Positions 10,841 through 21,801 of a DNA stretch of 64,000 nucleotides are shown piece by piece. Position 1 is the first letter of the stretch, and every line of letters starts with the position of its first letter. Source of the stretch: Haberlea rhodopensis (taxonomy: Eukaryota; Streptophyta; Magnoliopsida; Lamiales; Gesneriaceae); NCBI GenBank assembly GCA_907163345.1, contig CAJQUN010000021.1, positions 1,860,001 to 1,924,000 of the forward strand. Direction: 5' to 3'. The notes beneath the pieces were generated by a model that ran no database searches, had not been told where the DNA came from, and saw only the letters and a list, made by a program, of their open reading frames with translations. A program made the position numbers and the translations under genes.

Positions 10841-11644
10841 TTACACAAGAGGTCCGCCCTTCAAATACTCAGTATAAGCCAAAGCCACGAGCCCGACCAT
10901 GGCAAGCCTCCCATTCCAAAGCTCTGCATCGGATTTAAAAAATCCCCCCGATCTCGCATCTGCACTTATCCCTTTAAACAAAGGGACAAGGGATGCCACG
11001 GATAGCACAACAGTCGTTCCGATAAACCATAAGATCCCTCCGTTTTGTATCTGAGAGAAGATATCTTGTCCTCTGGTTAATTCAACTGCAATGGCTGACA
11101 CAAATCCGATCATGGCTAAACGTCCGTTGATCCTCTCTGCAGCGGGCCCATCAAAGGCCATTATATCTGTAGGCCTGGTGCTCTCCTGGATGTACATTGA
11201 GGTTACATGTGAATATATAACCATACCAAATTAATTCTAAAGAACAAGTATATTTTGTTGTACTAAGACATTATTTGGATTTGAATTAACCTCAGGTTGC
11301 GGTGGTGGTGGAGGAGTTGAAAACAATTGAGGAGGAACTGGGATTGCTGCTTTCTGTTTCTCATCATCAACAACTTCACCATCCTATTAAATAAACAATT
11401 AAACTTCAATACTCATTATTCAATCAAATAAGCATTGAAACAAATAACCTATCGTATTTACTCAAAAAATATATATTATAAATTTTAATGGTTTATCCAC
11501 CTTTACATTGCTATTAATTCTGAACTTCAAATCCCTCTTACAAAGGGGCATACTTCTTACAGGAGCAAACTGATTCAAACCAGCACTTCTTGAACTAAAA
11601 CCAACTCCACAGATCAGTTGCATTCCTGTTGCTGCAGCTGCCAT
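10841..11644 (-). CDS. ELIP: Early light-induced protein, ELIP copy B (193 aa, three exons)
   Basis: Minus-strand exons are 11644-11501 (48 codons), 11383-11291 (31 codons) and 11185-10841 (114 codons plus stop), with GT-AG introns in phase 0. Exon 1 encodes a chloroplast transit region starting MAAAATGMQ. Exon 2 is acidic and then proline-rich (PPPPPQPE). Exon 3 has the three membrane helices, with the two LHC motifs ERINGRLAMIGF and ELWNGRLAMVGL. The expected role is stress-induced photoprotection in the thylakoid by transient pigment binding. Exon 1 and exon 2 proteins are identical to copy C. In exon 3 the clearest difference is FVSAIAVEL here against FVAAIAVEL in C. Introns are also nearly identical to C, so B and C are very recent duplicates or have been homogenised. 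Confidence 0.96.
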
Positions 11645-11749
11645 ATTGTTTGTTTCGTGTGTGAAAGTAAAAGCTTCGAATTTATTATTTTTTCAATAGT
11701 AGATTGGTGTTTAGTTTGAATATGACTGAGTATACGAAGTGGGCTCATT

Positions 11750-11801
11750 TATTTATAGTTGCATGGGGCACACAAATTTGTGGGCATTTTTTAGGACACG
11801 T
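11750..11801 (-). promoter_or_regulatory. ELIP B promoter: TATA box and ABRE-like ACGTGTCC
   Basis: CTATAAATA at 11758-11750 is about 106 bp upstream of the start codon. ACGTGTCC at 11801-11794 is an ACGTG-core (ABRE/G-box type) element 36 bp further upstream. A second ACGTG core lies near 11,961-11,965. Such cores are bound by bZIP factors (ABA response, HY5), which fits light and drought induction. Binding here is inferred. Confidence 0.6.
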
Positions 11802-12034
11802 AAATTGGTATTTGTACAACATTGTATGTAAGATGGATTCACAGGGCACCACACAGGCCACTGCTTACGTTTGTTGTTTCGAGAAGATTAATTGGAACGA
11901 CGAGTATCCGTAGAATTTGCTAGTATTTACTCAGATTCTTGGCCACCGTACACATTTTCTCTACGTGCCTCTTATATATGTAAAGTAGCAAATCGTGTAA
12001 CTTTTTAGGCACTCCTATCAACATGTTACACATA

Positions 12035-13020
12035 ATTATTTTTAAATTATTGTAATTCGGCTATTAGTTATATTTGAATTCAAACGTTTTAAAGTAACGA
12101 GTTTTCCTAACTATTAGTTAAGATTTAAATTCAAACATTCTAAGGTGATGAATTTTCCTAATGCACTTGTTATACTTTGGTCTAGTTATAACAAATCTAA
12201 TACTAACGTTAAAATAAGCAACTCCCGTATCCTTATTGAACAATTAATATTGAATGTCGATTTATGAAACTACTAGCCTTCGATTTTGGTAAATCTATTA
12301 CTATATCGTATTTCAATATCCTATGGTCAATTCAATCACAATAAATAATCAATCAAATGTGATTAACCCTCAAAAGCATGAAGAACAATAAGTTATGCAC
12401 AAAGATAGTAAGAATCAATCAAAAACCTTAAATTTGAATTATGGGATCAAACAAGGGATCCCCTAAGTCTTGACAACAAACTTAGTCAACAATAGTCATC
12501 AAATAATAATGCATCAAATTGTTTTGCAACATTCTAAACATCAAAATCTAATGAAAGTATAGAACAAAAGTTAGAAATACGAAAATAATGAGAGGCGTTG
12601 ACTCTTTGCGTTGCTCCGCCGTCCCGTCTCTTCCAATGCATCTCTTCTTCAATGGCTTTGTGATGTATGGATGATTGGAGAGGATGAAGAATGATGGATG
12701 GAGGATTGGAGAGCTGCTCTAAAAGAGGTGCAAAAGTCTTCTTTTTCGTGCATTAGGTCTGGTATAAATAAGGGAGGAGGCGTATGGAAGAGTCCATCTT
12801 GAACCAAACTCAAAAAGAAATTTTTTTTTCCAGAAAACTCCTATTGGCGATCGATCGCTAGTTCCCGATCAATCACCGAATCATACTGTACTTTGATAAC
12901 CAAAGTTTTCATTCCGCGATAGATCACGGCTTTTTATCGATCAATCCTGGATTTCTTCTGGACGATGGCGATCGATCGCGGCTGAGTGTCGATCAATCGC
13001 CAATATAAACTCAAATTTTT
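12035..13020 (-). mobile_element. Truncated Athila-like LTR, minus strand
   Basis: The reverse complement matches the interior of the 1.47-kb LTR family seen at 29,149-30,490. The shared order is the GCGATCGATCG sites, CAGCCTCC..., GAGACGGGACG, GTTGGCTAAGTTTG, CCAAAATCGAAGGCTAGTAG and CTCGTCACCTTA. Both LTR ends are missing. It lies between the promoter of ELIP B and copy C. Palindromic GATC sites cluster at about 12,845-13,003. Confidence 0.75.
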
Positions 13021-14762
13021 ATACAGATTATTATTTTTATTTACTTTATTTTTTAAATGATTATATTGTTAATCACACAATAAATATTTCAAAATCAAAT
13101 ATTTTAGAGTTGTGTACATAACTGTAACATATTTTAATTGAAACTCTATTAAGCACATGTTTCTATACAAAATAGTTAACCTTACTTGGTACTCCTTTTG
13201 TCCAAAACGAATTTACTCACATAGCTCTCCATGCTTGCAGGAAATCGATTCAATCCACTGCACTATAAGCTGAATTGGTTGAAAAGTGCATTGATTGTCC
13301 AACTTCCACTTCCAAATGTCAGTCTTGTTCAATAAACATGTTAATTTACAAAAATAGAACCTTCTCAATCGAAAAGTGGTATTCTTCAACGTCAATACCA
13401 GACCAAACCACGTTCATCCGCTACCCCATAGAATTAACTAAATTGTAAGTGTCTACGGATATACTATATAGCCTAGGAAATTTCCTAAATAGTGGTTCAT
13501 CTCCTACCTAATTATCCAATTCTCGTGCAGAAAGAAGTATTAACTCCATCATCTATTACTATCATCACCCCCACTCAAACCACCCACATCCCCACATCAC
13601 ATGCCCTGACTACCTCCCTCCACCACCCGGATATCCAACTCCTACCACATGATCCAAACCACCCTAAACCCACCACACTCAGAGTTATGTATACACACCG
13701 GTAAGTTTTAATCAAATAATCTTGATAAATACTGATGATATCAGTTTGAGATTTAATAAAATCAAATCCTAAAGATATTGATAAAATCAATTTAGCCATC
13801 TTAATTCAGATAGTATTCACTATTTATTTCATTTTAAGCATATGAGATATCTCTCATATATTTCTTAATAAATATAATGATCACATATAAATTGTTTTAT
13901 GAACTTTAATAAAGTAATATAGATTCTCCAACTATGTCTACACTTTTCCACAAAGCTGAATGATCGAGAATAAAATCATCTCACTTAAGAAACAAATACG
14001 CAATAATAGACATAAATCTTCTTACAACGAGTATTATCATATTCCTTAAATATATAATTTGATTTAAACCCAATGTTCTCTTACGGATCTAAATTAATTA
14101 ATTATTTCTCAAAATACATTTAGCATACAAACTAACTATGAGAAAAAAATACGAATGAATTTTGTTATTTATTTATTTGTTTTTATTTTAGTCCTGTTTG
14201 ATCGGTGTTCTCAAGTGGTAGTGAACATGATAATAATATTTGGTGTCATGTCAGCAATTGTTGACGACATTCAATATTTTGATGAAATAGGACTAAAATT
14301 AAAAACATAAATTAAATTTACTGTACTAAACTCAACTTACAAGACTAACTACAGTGATACGTAAACCCTTAAATGCATCATTCATCAATTCATGTGTTCA
14401 ATAAAGCACTTTATTACCGCTTTTATTATTCATGTGCATATATTGTTTATCCGGTTAATAAATTATCTAGAGGTAAACAATATTCTTATATCAGATAAAT
14501 GATATTTGAAGTCCAAAATAACAATGAATATTATTTAAATGGTATTTACTTTTGAATATCTATATATATCCATATTGCATATCGGTTAGCAAAAGCTCAA
14601 AATACTATAAACATTTTAAATTGATTACTGAAAAAAAAAAACTGGCATTTTTTCTAGAAAAAAAACACCGTTATGTGTTGTTCATATTTACATCAACGAC
14701 TTCACAAAATGTTTCAACTTAATCACATCATTATTAACCAAACACATACTTTACAATATCCC
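13021..14762. other. Spacer between LTR fragment and ELIP C
   Basis: No supported gene. About 13,480-13,700 is CCACC-rich with a short open frame lacking family features. Sequence from about 14,000 on belongs to the duplicated ELIP unit (compare 10,200-10,840 and 6,740-7,007). Confidence 0.45.
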
Positions 14763-15565
14763 TTATACAAGAGGTCCACCCTTAAGATATTCCGTATATG
14801 CCAATGCCACTAACCCAACCATGGCAAGCCTCCCATTCCAAAGCTCTGCATCGGATTTAAAAAATCCCCCCGATCTCGCATCTGCACTTATCCCTTTAAA
14901 CAACGGGACAAGGGATGCCACGGATAGCACAACAGTCGTTCCGATAAACCATAAGATCCCTCCGTTTTGTATCTGAGAGAAGATATCTTGTCCTCTTGTT
15001 AATTCAACTGCAATGGCTGCCACAAATCCAATCATGGCTAAACGCCCGTTGATCCTCTCTGCAGCGGGCCCATCAAAAGCCATTATATCTGTAGGCTTGG
15101 TGCTCTCCTGGATGACATTGAGGTTACATGTGAATACATAACCATACCAAACTAATTCTAAAGAACAAGTATATTTGGTAGTAATAAGATATTATTGGGA
15201 TTTGAATTAACCTCAGGCTGCGGTGGTGGTGGAGGAGTTGAAAACAATTGAGGAGGAACTGGGATTGCTGCTTTCTGTTTCTCATCATCAACAACTTCAC
15301 CATCCTATTAAATAAACAATTAAACTTCAATACTCATTATTCAATCAAATAAGCATTGAAACAAATAACCTATAGTATTTACTCAAAAAATATATATTAT
15401 AAACTTTAATGGTTTATCCACCTTTACATTGCTATTAATTCTGAACTTCAAATCCCTCTTGCAAAGGGGCATACTTCTTACAGGAGCAAACTGATTCAAA
15501 CCAGCACTTCTTGAACTAAAACCAACTCCACAGATCAGTTGCATTCCTGTTGCTGCAGCTGCCAT
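14763..15565 (-). CDS. ELIP: Early light-induced protein, ELIP copy C (193 aa, three exons)
   Basis: Minus-strand exons are 15565-15422, 15304-15212 and 15107-14763, with GT-AG introns in phase 0. The layout matches copy B: a 48-residue transit region, a 31-residue acidic/proline-rich linker, then helices I-III with ERINGRLAMIGF and ELWNGRLAMVGL and the terminal GGPLV. Both chlorophyll-binding helices are intact, so a functional thylakoid photoprotection protein is expected. Protein identity with B is almost complete. The 5' and 3' flanks also align with B. The TATA box and ACGTG element upstream are retained. It is the rightmost member of the array; beyond about 15,970 the ELIP homology ends. 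Confidence 0.96.
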
Positions 15566-15674
15566 ATTGTGTGTTTTGTGTGTGAAAATATAAGCTTCGA
15601 ATTTATTATTTTTTCAATAATAGCTTGGTAATTATTTAGTTTGAATATGACTGAGTATACGAAGTGGGCTCGTT

Positions 15675-15726
15675 TATTTATAGTTGCATGGGGGCACACA
15701 AATTTGTGGGCATTTTTAGGACACGT
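15675..15726 (-). promoter_or_regulatory. ELIP C promoter: TATA box and ABRE-like ACGTGTCC
   Basis: CTATAAATA at 15683-15675 is about 110 bp upstream of the start codon. ACGTGTCC lies at 15726-15719, and another ACGTG core lies near 15,891-15,895. The arrangement is the same as in copy B. Confidence 0.6.
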
Positions 15727-15999
15727 AAATTGGTTATTATTTGTACAGCATTGTATGTAAGATGGATTCACAGGGCACCACACAGGCCACAGCTTACGTT
15801 TGTTGTTTCGAGAAGATTAATTGGAACGACGAGTATCCGTAGAATTTGCTAGTATTTACTCAGATTCTTGGCCACCGTACACATTTTCTCTACGTGCCTG
15901 TCTTATACATGTAAAGTAGGTATCACGAGAAGCAAATCGTGTAACTTTTTAGGCACTGCTGTCCAAATTTTAATACTAAATTATTTTTAAATATATTTT

Positions 16000-16881
16000 T
16001 TATTTTTCAAATAGATTCAGTCAATTTAACTTGTATATCATACCACATCAAGACTCAAGAGTAATTGGTAAGCTTATGTTGCCACCTTATACATATATAT
16101 ATACGTACATAATTCGTTAATGCATTCTTTATCATACTTAATTTGAGATATTTATTATGTGACGACTAATAACCTAGAGACTGTTGGAACTGTATATGTA
16201 ATTTGACGGATCGAATCAGTTTAAACAGTTGTGATGATAAATAAATTATAATGAAAATACAAAAACAATAAACTTACAGCAACAGTTTACAAACTGTAAA
16301 ATCACCACATGAAATTGGAAATGATTCTGGACAAGGTCACAACAAGTTGTGTGCCCGTAAACTCAAACTTGCCCGCCTATAAGCTGATGACCTCCTGGAC
16401 AAGTGAGTTCCAATGTACAACGTCCAATCACCTCTGTTCGGATTGAAGCAGATTTCCGAGCAGATTCTTACGAACACTACTACTATGTAGTATACTCAAA
16501 CAGTATGTGTGATATGTATGAATCCAGATTTTCGGATGCTAAAAGATTGGAGCTGGCAGCTTATGTAGCTGAGCTGCACATCTCCAAAAAGTCAAAATTT
16601 TAATGGAAGGTTTAGTGGGGTAGCTGAAGAGTCCGAACCTTAATCACATATTTAAGTCTCATACTTAAATCAGATTAACTCGATTTTAAGTCTCACACTT
16701 AAGTCAGATTAACCAAGTATTAAAAAACATGAGGTGAAAGGTCAGGAATATGAGAATACAATTTTTCCCGAAATTCGAGTAGTAAAAAGATAGGGCTGCA
16801 TTCGCGGCAGCAACATGCGCGACGCGGCGAACTGAGCGGACAGACGGACGACGCGCGAGGTGCACCACCTTTTCCACTTAA
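16000..16881. other. Unassigned, possible decayed Ty1/copia LTR
   Basis: About 16,184 begins TGTTGGAACTG, a start common in plant copia LTRs. Near 16,640-16,715 there are two copies of a TTAAGTCTCA-CACTTAA type inverted motif. A short open frame (16,403-16,603) has no recognised family. A GC-rich block with GCGCGACGCGGCG lies at 16,800-16,860. No matching 3' end or target duplication was found. Confidence 0.25.
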
Positions 16882-16886
16882 CTACT

Positions 16887-18357
16887 TGGTGTGACTAGAA
16901 ATAGAAACATCTATTGCGTTTAATTGTTTACGATTTGGTATGTTTTGATGGTTAATTTGATACATATGCTACCTCGTATATTTGTGTAATTGTAGATGGA
17001 ATCGAAGAAATCGAGCTAACTAAGGCGAATAAAGATCAAGAAAAGCTTTGGAGCTAATAAGGACTCAATGTAGATCAAGAAAAAGGCTAAAAATGTAATT
17101 TTAGCAGAGGCGATCGACCGCATGGAGGAGGCAATCGATCGCCTATGGACAGAAAGTTGAGCAACAAAATTCACGAAGCAGCGATCGATCGCGAGGTTTA
17201 GGCGATCGATCGCCAAAGTACACTGGAGCCAAGAGATCGATCGCGAGAAAAGTGGCGATCGATCGCCTAAGTAATTTCGCTGAAAAAAAAGAGCTAGCGA
17301 TTGATCGCCACCCTATGGCGATCGATCGCCAGCGGTATTTTGGAAATATTGGGAACTTGATTTCTTTCCTTCCTACATAAGTTCTAACCTAACCCATCAG
17401 CCTCCATACCTCTTGATACTCGAAAATTATCAACTTATGGGATTTTTGAGAGTTTAGAATAGATTTTTCAATTTTTAGAATAATTTTTATTGCGATTTTT
17501 GTAAAGACGCTCGAAGAACGAAGACGGAATCAACAAGTCGGAATCGTGCTTCGCTTTAGTAACTCTTTTTTCTATTGATTGTTTGATGTTTTTAATATGA
17601 TTTTTGTTAGTTTTAGATTTAATTATGCTAGGCTAAACACCTTGATTCTTGGTTGAGAGATACTTGCCTTTGGAATAGAAAAACTTGTGAAAATTTTGGT
17701 TTGAATGTGGAATTTTTAATTCAATTTCAATTTGTTTTTCAGATTATGATTCTTATGATTGTTGTGTTTGATTGGTAGATTGATCACCTGCAATCACTTA
17801 CACTTTCTAATGCTAATTGAGAAGCAACTAAGATTGATAATTACCTGCTGTTGGTGTTATTAAATTCTTAGGAAAACTGATTGGATGATTAATTCTAACG
17901 GCTGTAGTTTTTATTGATTAGATTCATCAAACTTACTAGTTTTGAAACGTTCATTGATTAAATCTTAGCGGCTGTAGTTTTGATTAAAGATTTGATAAGA
18001 GTCGAATTGAATGCTGTTTTCTTTTTGACCGCGATTTAGGTAAGTAAGGAATTAAATTTTCAATTGATGAATAATTGAATGAATTCTTATATTTAGTAAT
18101 TTGATGATCAAGTGAATGAGTTCCAAAGGTAAAGTTGACCTAAACCAAGAATCGCTTTTTAATCTTGATAAGTTAGTTAATTGTTCGCTTTCGTTTAATT
18201 TAGTTATAGTTAAACAAATTCGATAACCCCCTAGTTTGACACTTGTTAGCATAAAAGTATTCACTTCCCTGTGGGATCGATCCATACTCACGCTACTACA
18301 TATTTACTGCTATTAACTTGAGATGGTTAATTTGGGCGTACGCGATAAACGCTACCA
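16887..18357 (+). mobile_element. Solo LTR L1 (W-type), TSD CTACT
   Basis: The LTR begins TGGTGTGACTAG and ends GATAAACGCTACCA, giving TGGT...ACCA termini. The 5-bp duplication CTACT is at 16882-16886 and 18358-18362. It matches the LTRs at 20,240-21,801 (minus) and 49,372-50,967 (plus). No PBS follows, so it is a solo LTR of 1,471 bp. It carries the cleanest palindromic array in the window (17,110-17,330). Confidence 0.85.
17110..17330. repeat. Paired GCGATCGATCGC palindrome array in L1
   Basis: Eight sites in four pairs, at about 17,111/17,132, 17,181/17,202, 17,235/17,257 and 17,297/17,318. Within-pair spacing is 21, 21, 22 and 21 bp. Spacing between pairs varies (54-70 bp). The best sites are the 14-bp palindrome GGCGATCGATCGCC. 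Confidence 0.85.
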
Positions 18358-18362
18358 CTACT

Positions 18363-20239
18363 CTATCTTGATCCGTTTCTCAATATAAATAAATCTCAAT
18401 TGTTTCAAAAACTCAATGTGGGGTTCTTAGCATAATCTTAGAGTTCATCATGGCCAGTGAATCTAAAGCATGAAGAATAAGATAACTCTGGTAAGCCATA
18501 TGGAAAATCTAAATAATACATCAAATCATTCAAAGCATGGTTTCAAAATAAGATACATCGTTCCTCTAGATTTGATAACAGTTCATGATAAAAGTAAGAA
18601 AATAACAAAGCATAATCTTAGAATTCATCAACATAAAGAGGAAAAGATATACAAAACACAATATGAAGAGCAAATCTCCATTTCCGGATGTATCACATTC
18701 TTTTTATGCCAGTTCTCTTCCTCACCAATGGTAGCCATCACCTTCATGTGATATACTCTCAAAACCCTAGCAAAAGCTGATTGAAGAATGGTTATTCCTA
18801 GTTTTTATTGCATGGCTATTGCATTTTTAAAATGGCATTTTTATCAATGAATAAATGCCCAAAATACTATAAAAAATCACCTATATCATTTTTGTTTTTG
18901 TTCCAGTCAACTTTGATTTAATCAAATGGTCATGGTATTAGTGCGTGAGTATATGAGAACTGAAGAGCAAAGTGAACATAAAAATTTTAAAATTTTCCAC
19001 AAAGTTCAACTCTTTCATCATAGGCCTTCTCAATAAATTATGCATGATTTAAGACAAAAAACAACAAACAATAAACAGAAACTCAAACAAAATCAGAAAC
19101 TCAGGGAAACCCAGGCAAACAAATATCAAAGACAATAAATGACCAAATTCCACCAAACTTAAGAATGTGCATTGTCCTCAATGCAAAGTAGAAGGACAAA
19201 ACACATACATATGACGATGACTATCAGTGGTCGTCGTCCTCATCATATGAAAAACTCGGTGGTGGAGGGAATGGTATCAAGGATGGATCCATCTTGTACT
19301 CAATAGAATATTCCATAAAACGGTGATCTAGACGTTCTTTCTAATACATTCGGGTCTCCAGGGCATCAAGTCTAGAATGGATAGTAGGCTGGGCTATGGT
19401 GTGTGATCGGGGCTTCTGCTGGCTCCCTGAAGTTGCATCCGTAGGGATCATTCTCCTTCTTTGATGAGCTGGAATCTCAGCGGGTCGGCGGTAAATAATA
19501 ATGGGCGCAAGAGGCTTTTATATCTCTTCATCTAACTCCCATGTCACCCATGCTCGTCTGCAAAGTTCAGTGATCAACGAGGGGTGTGGCATGCCGATTG
19601 TTGTGCTACCAGACTCCGCATGAATAATAGAGGCACTGATGACTCTTCAGTGCGTCAGTCTTAATTTATTATCTTTCCTCTAACATGCACTTGAAAAGTC
19701 GTCGGCCGTTCTTTTAAATTGGCATAGAATTCACACACCATAGGCACAACTGCATCACCAGGTTATTCTATGAATTCCATCCAATGTCCTTTCGTTCTAC
19801 CAAGAACATCTCATATTCTGGATCATTAACAAGCATTCCATGCTCTCATGGAATGTCCTTATGTAGACCATCTATGTAGTGTTGAGGAGCCCGTGCATTC
19901 ATTAATTTATAACTGTCAAATGTTCTTGATGACGAAGCGGCATTTTTTTTAGATTTCTTCTTTGGTGCCATTTGCTCAAAAACAAAATTGGATTAATGCA
20001 CAATCCTCAACCAAACTTGTATCCCACAATGCGATTGCTTGCTAAACATCATGAAAGAGAAGAATGATTAAGGAATTATACCTCTAAGAAGCAAGGTTTT
20101 GCTTCTTCGTCAAAAATTTCTGAAAATCGCTCAAAATTCAAGCCGTAGAAATTATGACCGATTTCTGCATAGAAAGTGAAAGAAACTCAAAATTAGAGAT
20201 GAAAATTGTTGGTTGAATTCACTAATTTGAGCGGTGTGA
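18363..20239 (-). mobile_element. 3' internal remnant of a V-like Athila element
   Basis: On the minus strand this holds a decayed env-position ORF followed by the GGACAATGCACATTCTTAAG motif and a long non-coding tail. The tail aligns with 63,640-63,720 of element V (shared GTGGAAAATTTTAAAATTTT and CATGACCATTTGATTAA). Solo LTR L1 cut it on the left and the LTR at 20,240 on the right. Confidence 0.65.
19224..19971 (-). pseudogene. Decayed env-position plant-transposon ORF
   Basis: The minus-strand frame starts MAPKKKSK at 19971, continues with FDSYKLMN, and ends in an acidic YDEDDDH tail at 19224. This start and tail match the ORFs at 35,618-34,477 and 62,222-63,376. Premature stops occur early in the frame, and the copy is about 400 nt shorter than V's, so it is non-functional. 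Confidence 0.65.
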
Positions 20240-21801
20240 TGGTAGTGCTTATCGCGTACGCCAAATTAACCATTCTCAAGTTAACAACAGTAAATATGTA
20301 GTAGCGTGAGTAGGGATCGATCCCACAGGAAATGATGTATTTTTCGTGTCAATTATGTAACCAAATAGTAAAAAAATGGATTTTTAAATCAAGGGAATTA
20401 ATACTATGACGCAAAATTAACTAATATGCAAAATTAACTAAGTGAATTAACTTATAAGAAAAGAGCGATTCACGGTTTTCGATTAACTTTACAATTGGTG
20501 TTTCCTATCTCGATCATCGATCTTCACAAACGGTTCAATTTTCATATGATTATTCATCGTGGACGTTTAACCCAATAATCAAAGTTCTATTTCACCTTAA
20601 GTTTAGTTAAGTAGCTCAAGCGTTCTAGTATAACCCTTATCAAACAATCAATCAAAATACAAGCGATTAAGATTTAAATTGATGATAGCATATGAACTAG
20701 TGGGATCGATGAAGCTAAACAACACAATCCAAGCGTCTATGTTTAATCTAGTCAATTGTTTCTCGTAAGAATTTAACAAACTCACAAGCGGAATTTTATC
20801 AATCTTAGTTGCTTCGTAAATTAGAGGGATCAAACGATTCCGTATTTGATATCTAATTTAGTGTTAAATTGTATGGACAATAGCTAGGTGATCAATCTAA
20901 CAATCAAACATAACAATCATGGCAATAAAATCAGAAAAACTATTGATAGTCAATGAAAATCAACAATCAAAACTTAATCACGAGAATCGTAAACTCCAAT
21001 GTATCGTTTTCATCAACCGAGAATCACAAAGGTATTTAGCTACTCATAACTAAATTAAAAACTATCAAACTAATTTAGAAAGCATTAAACTAATAGAAAA
21101 ATGAAGAATTACTAAAAGAAATCACAATTCTGGAGCGTCAATTTTGTCTTCGTTCTTCGTTCTTCAAAGCGTTCTACACAAAAGTTGAGAGCAAAATTTA
21201 TTCTAATCTCTAAACTATGTTCTTAAGTTTGAATTATGGTCCTTAGAGGCTGATAAAATCGAGCATATCAAGTAAAATATGGTAGGTTAGATTAAAATCT
21301 TCCAAAGATGGTAAAACTCTAAATTTCCTATTTTTTACGGACTCTCTGGCGATCGATAGGCAGCCTTTACTTTTTTTTTTCAGGCAGATTGTCTCGGCGA
21401 TCGATCACCGAAATCTGCCGATCGATCTCCGAGCCTTCAATTTTTCTGGCGAGTTTCGTATTTTGGCCATAACTTTCTCATACGAACTCCAAATTCGACA
21501 AATCAGCTGTCTACGCGAAGATAACAGAAAGTTATACAACTTTTCTATGGACCACATTTCCAAAACTTGGCTCGAACATATATAAATTTGAGGAGAAATG
21601 AGAGACATGTGTCTTAGTTTCCGATTTTTTACTCTTTTCTTCAACTTTATTCCTTCTGTCATCATTTTAGCTTGATTTCTTCATCTTTCCTACATTTACA
21701 CAAATATACGATTAGATAGCATATGTATCAATTTATCCATCAAAATATACCAAATCGTAGACAATTAAGCGCAATAGATGTGTCTATTTCTAGTCACATC
21801 A
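20240..21801 (-). mobile_element. 3' LTR of minus-strand element M1 (W-type)
   Basis: On the minus strand it starts TGATGTGACTAG at 21801 and ends GCACTACCA at 20240. It is preceded by a polypurine tract, seen as AACTCCCCC on the plus strand at 21,801-21,809. It carries palindromic GATCGATC sites at about 21,347-21,433, followed by CCTCTAA... and GAAGAACGAAG motifs shared with 49,372-50,967. Confidence 0.8.

Noticed and set aside
13492..13704. Pro/His-rich ORF in the ELIP B-C spacer
   Set aside because: It is a low-complexity CCACC-rich stretch with no homology signal and no gene structure around it.
17110..17330. GATCGATC arrays as a CRISPR-like or satellite array
   Set aside because: The repeats are short palindromes with variable intervals, embedded in LTRs with TG...CA ends and target duplications. 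There are no long identical repeats or unique spacers of fixed length.
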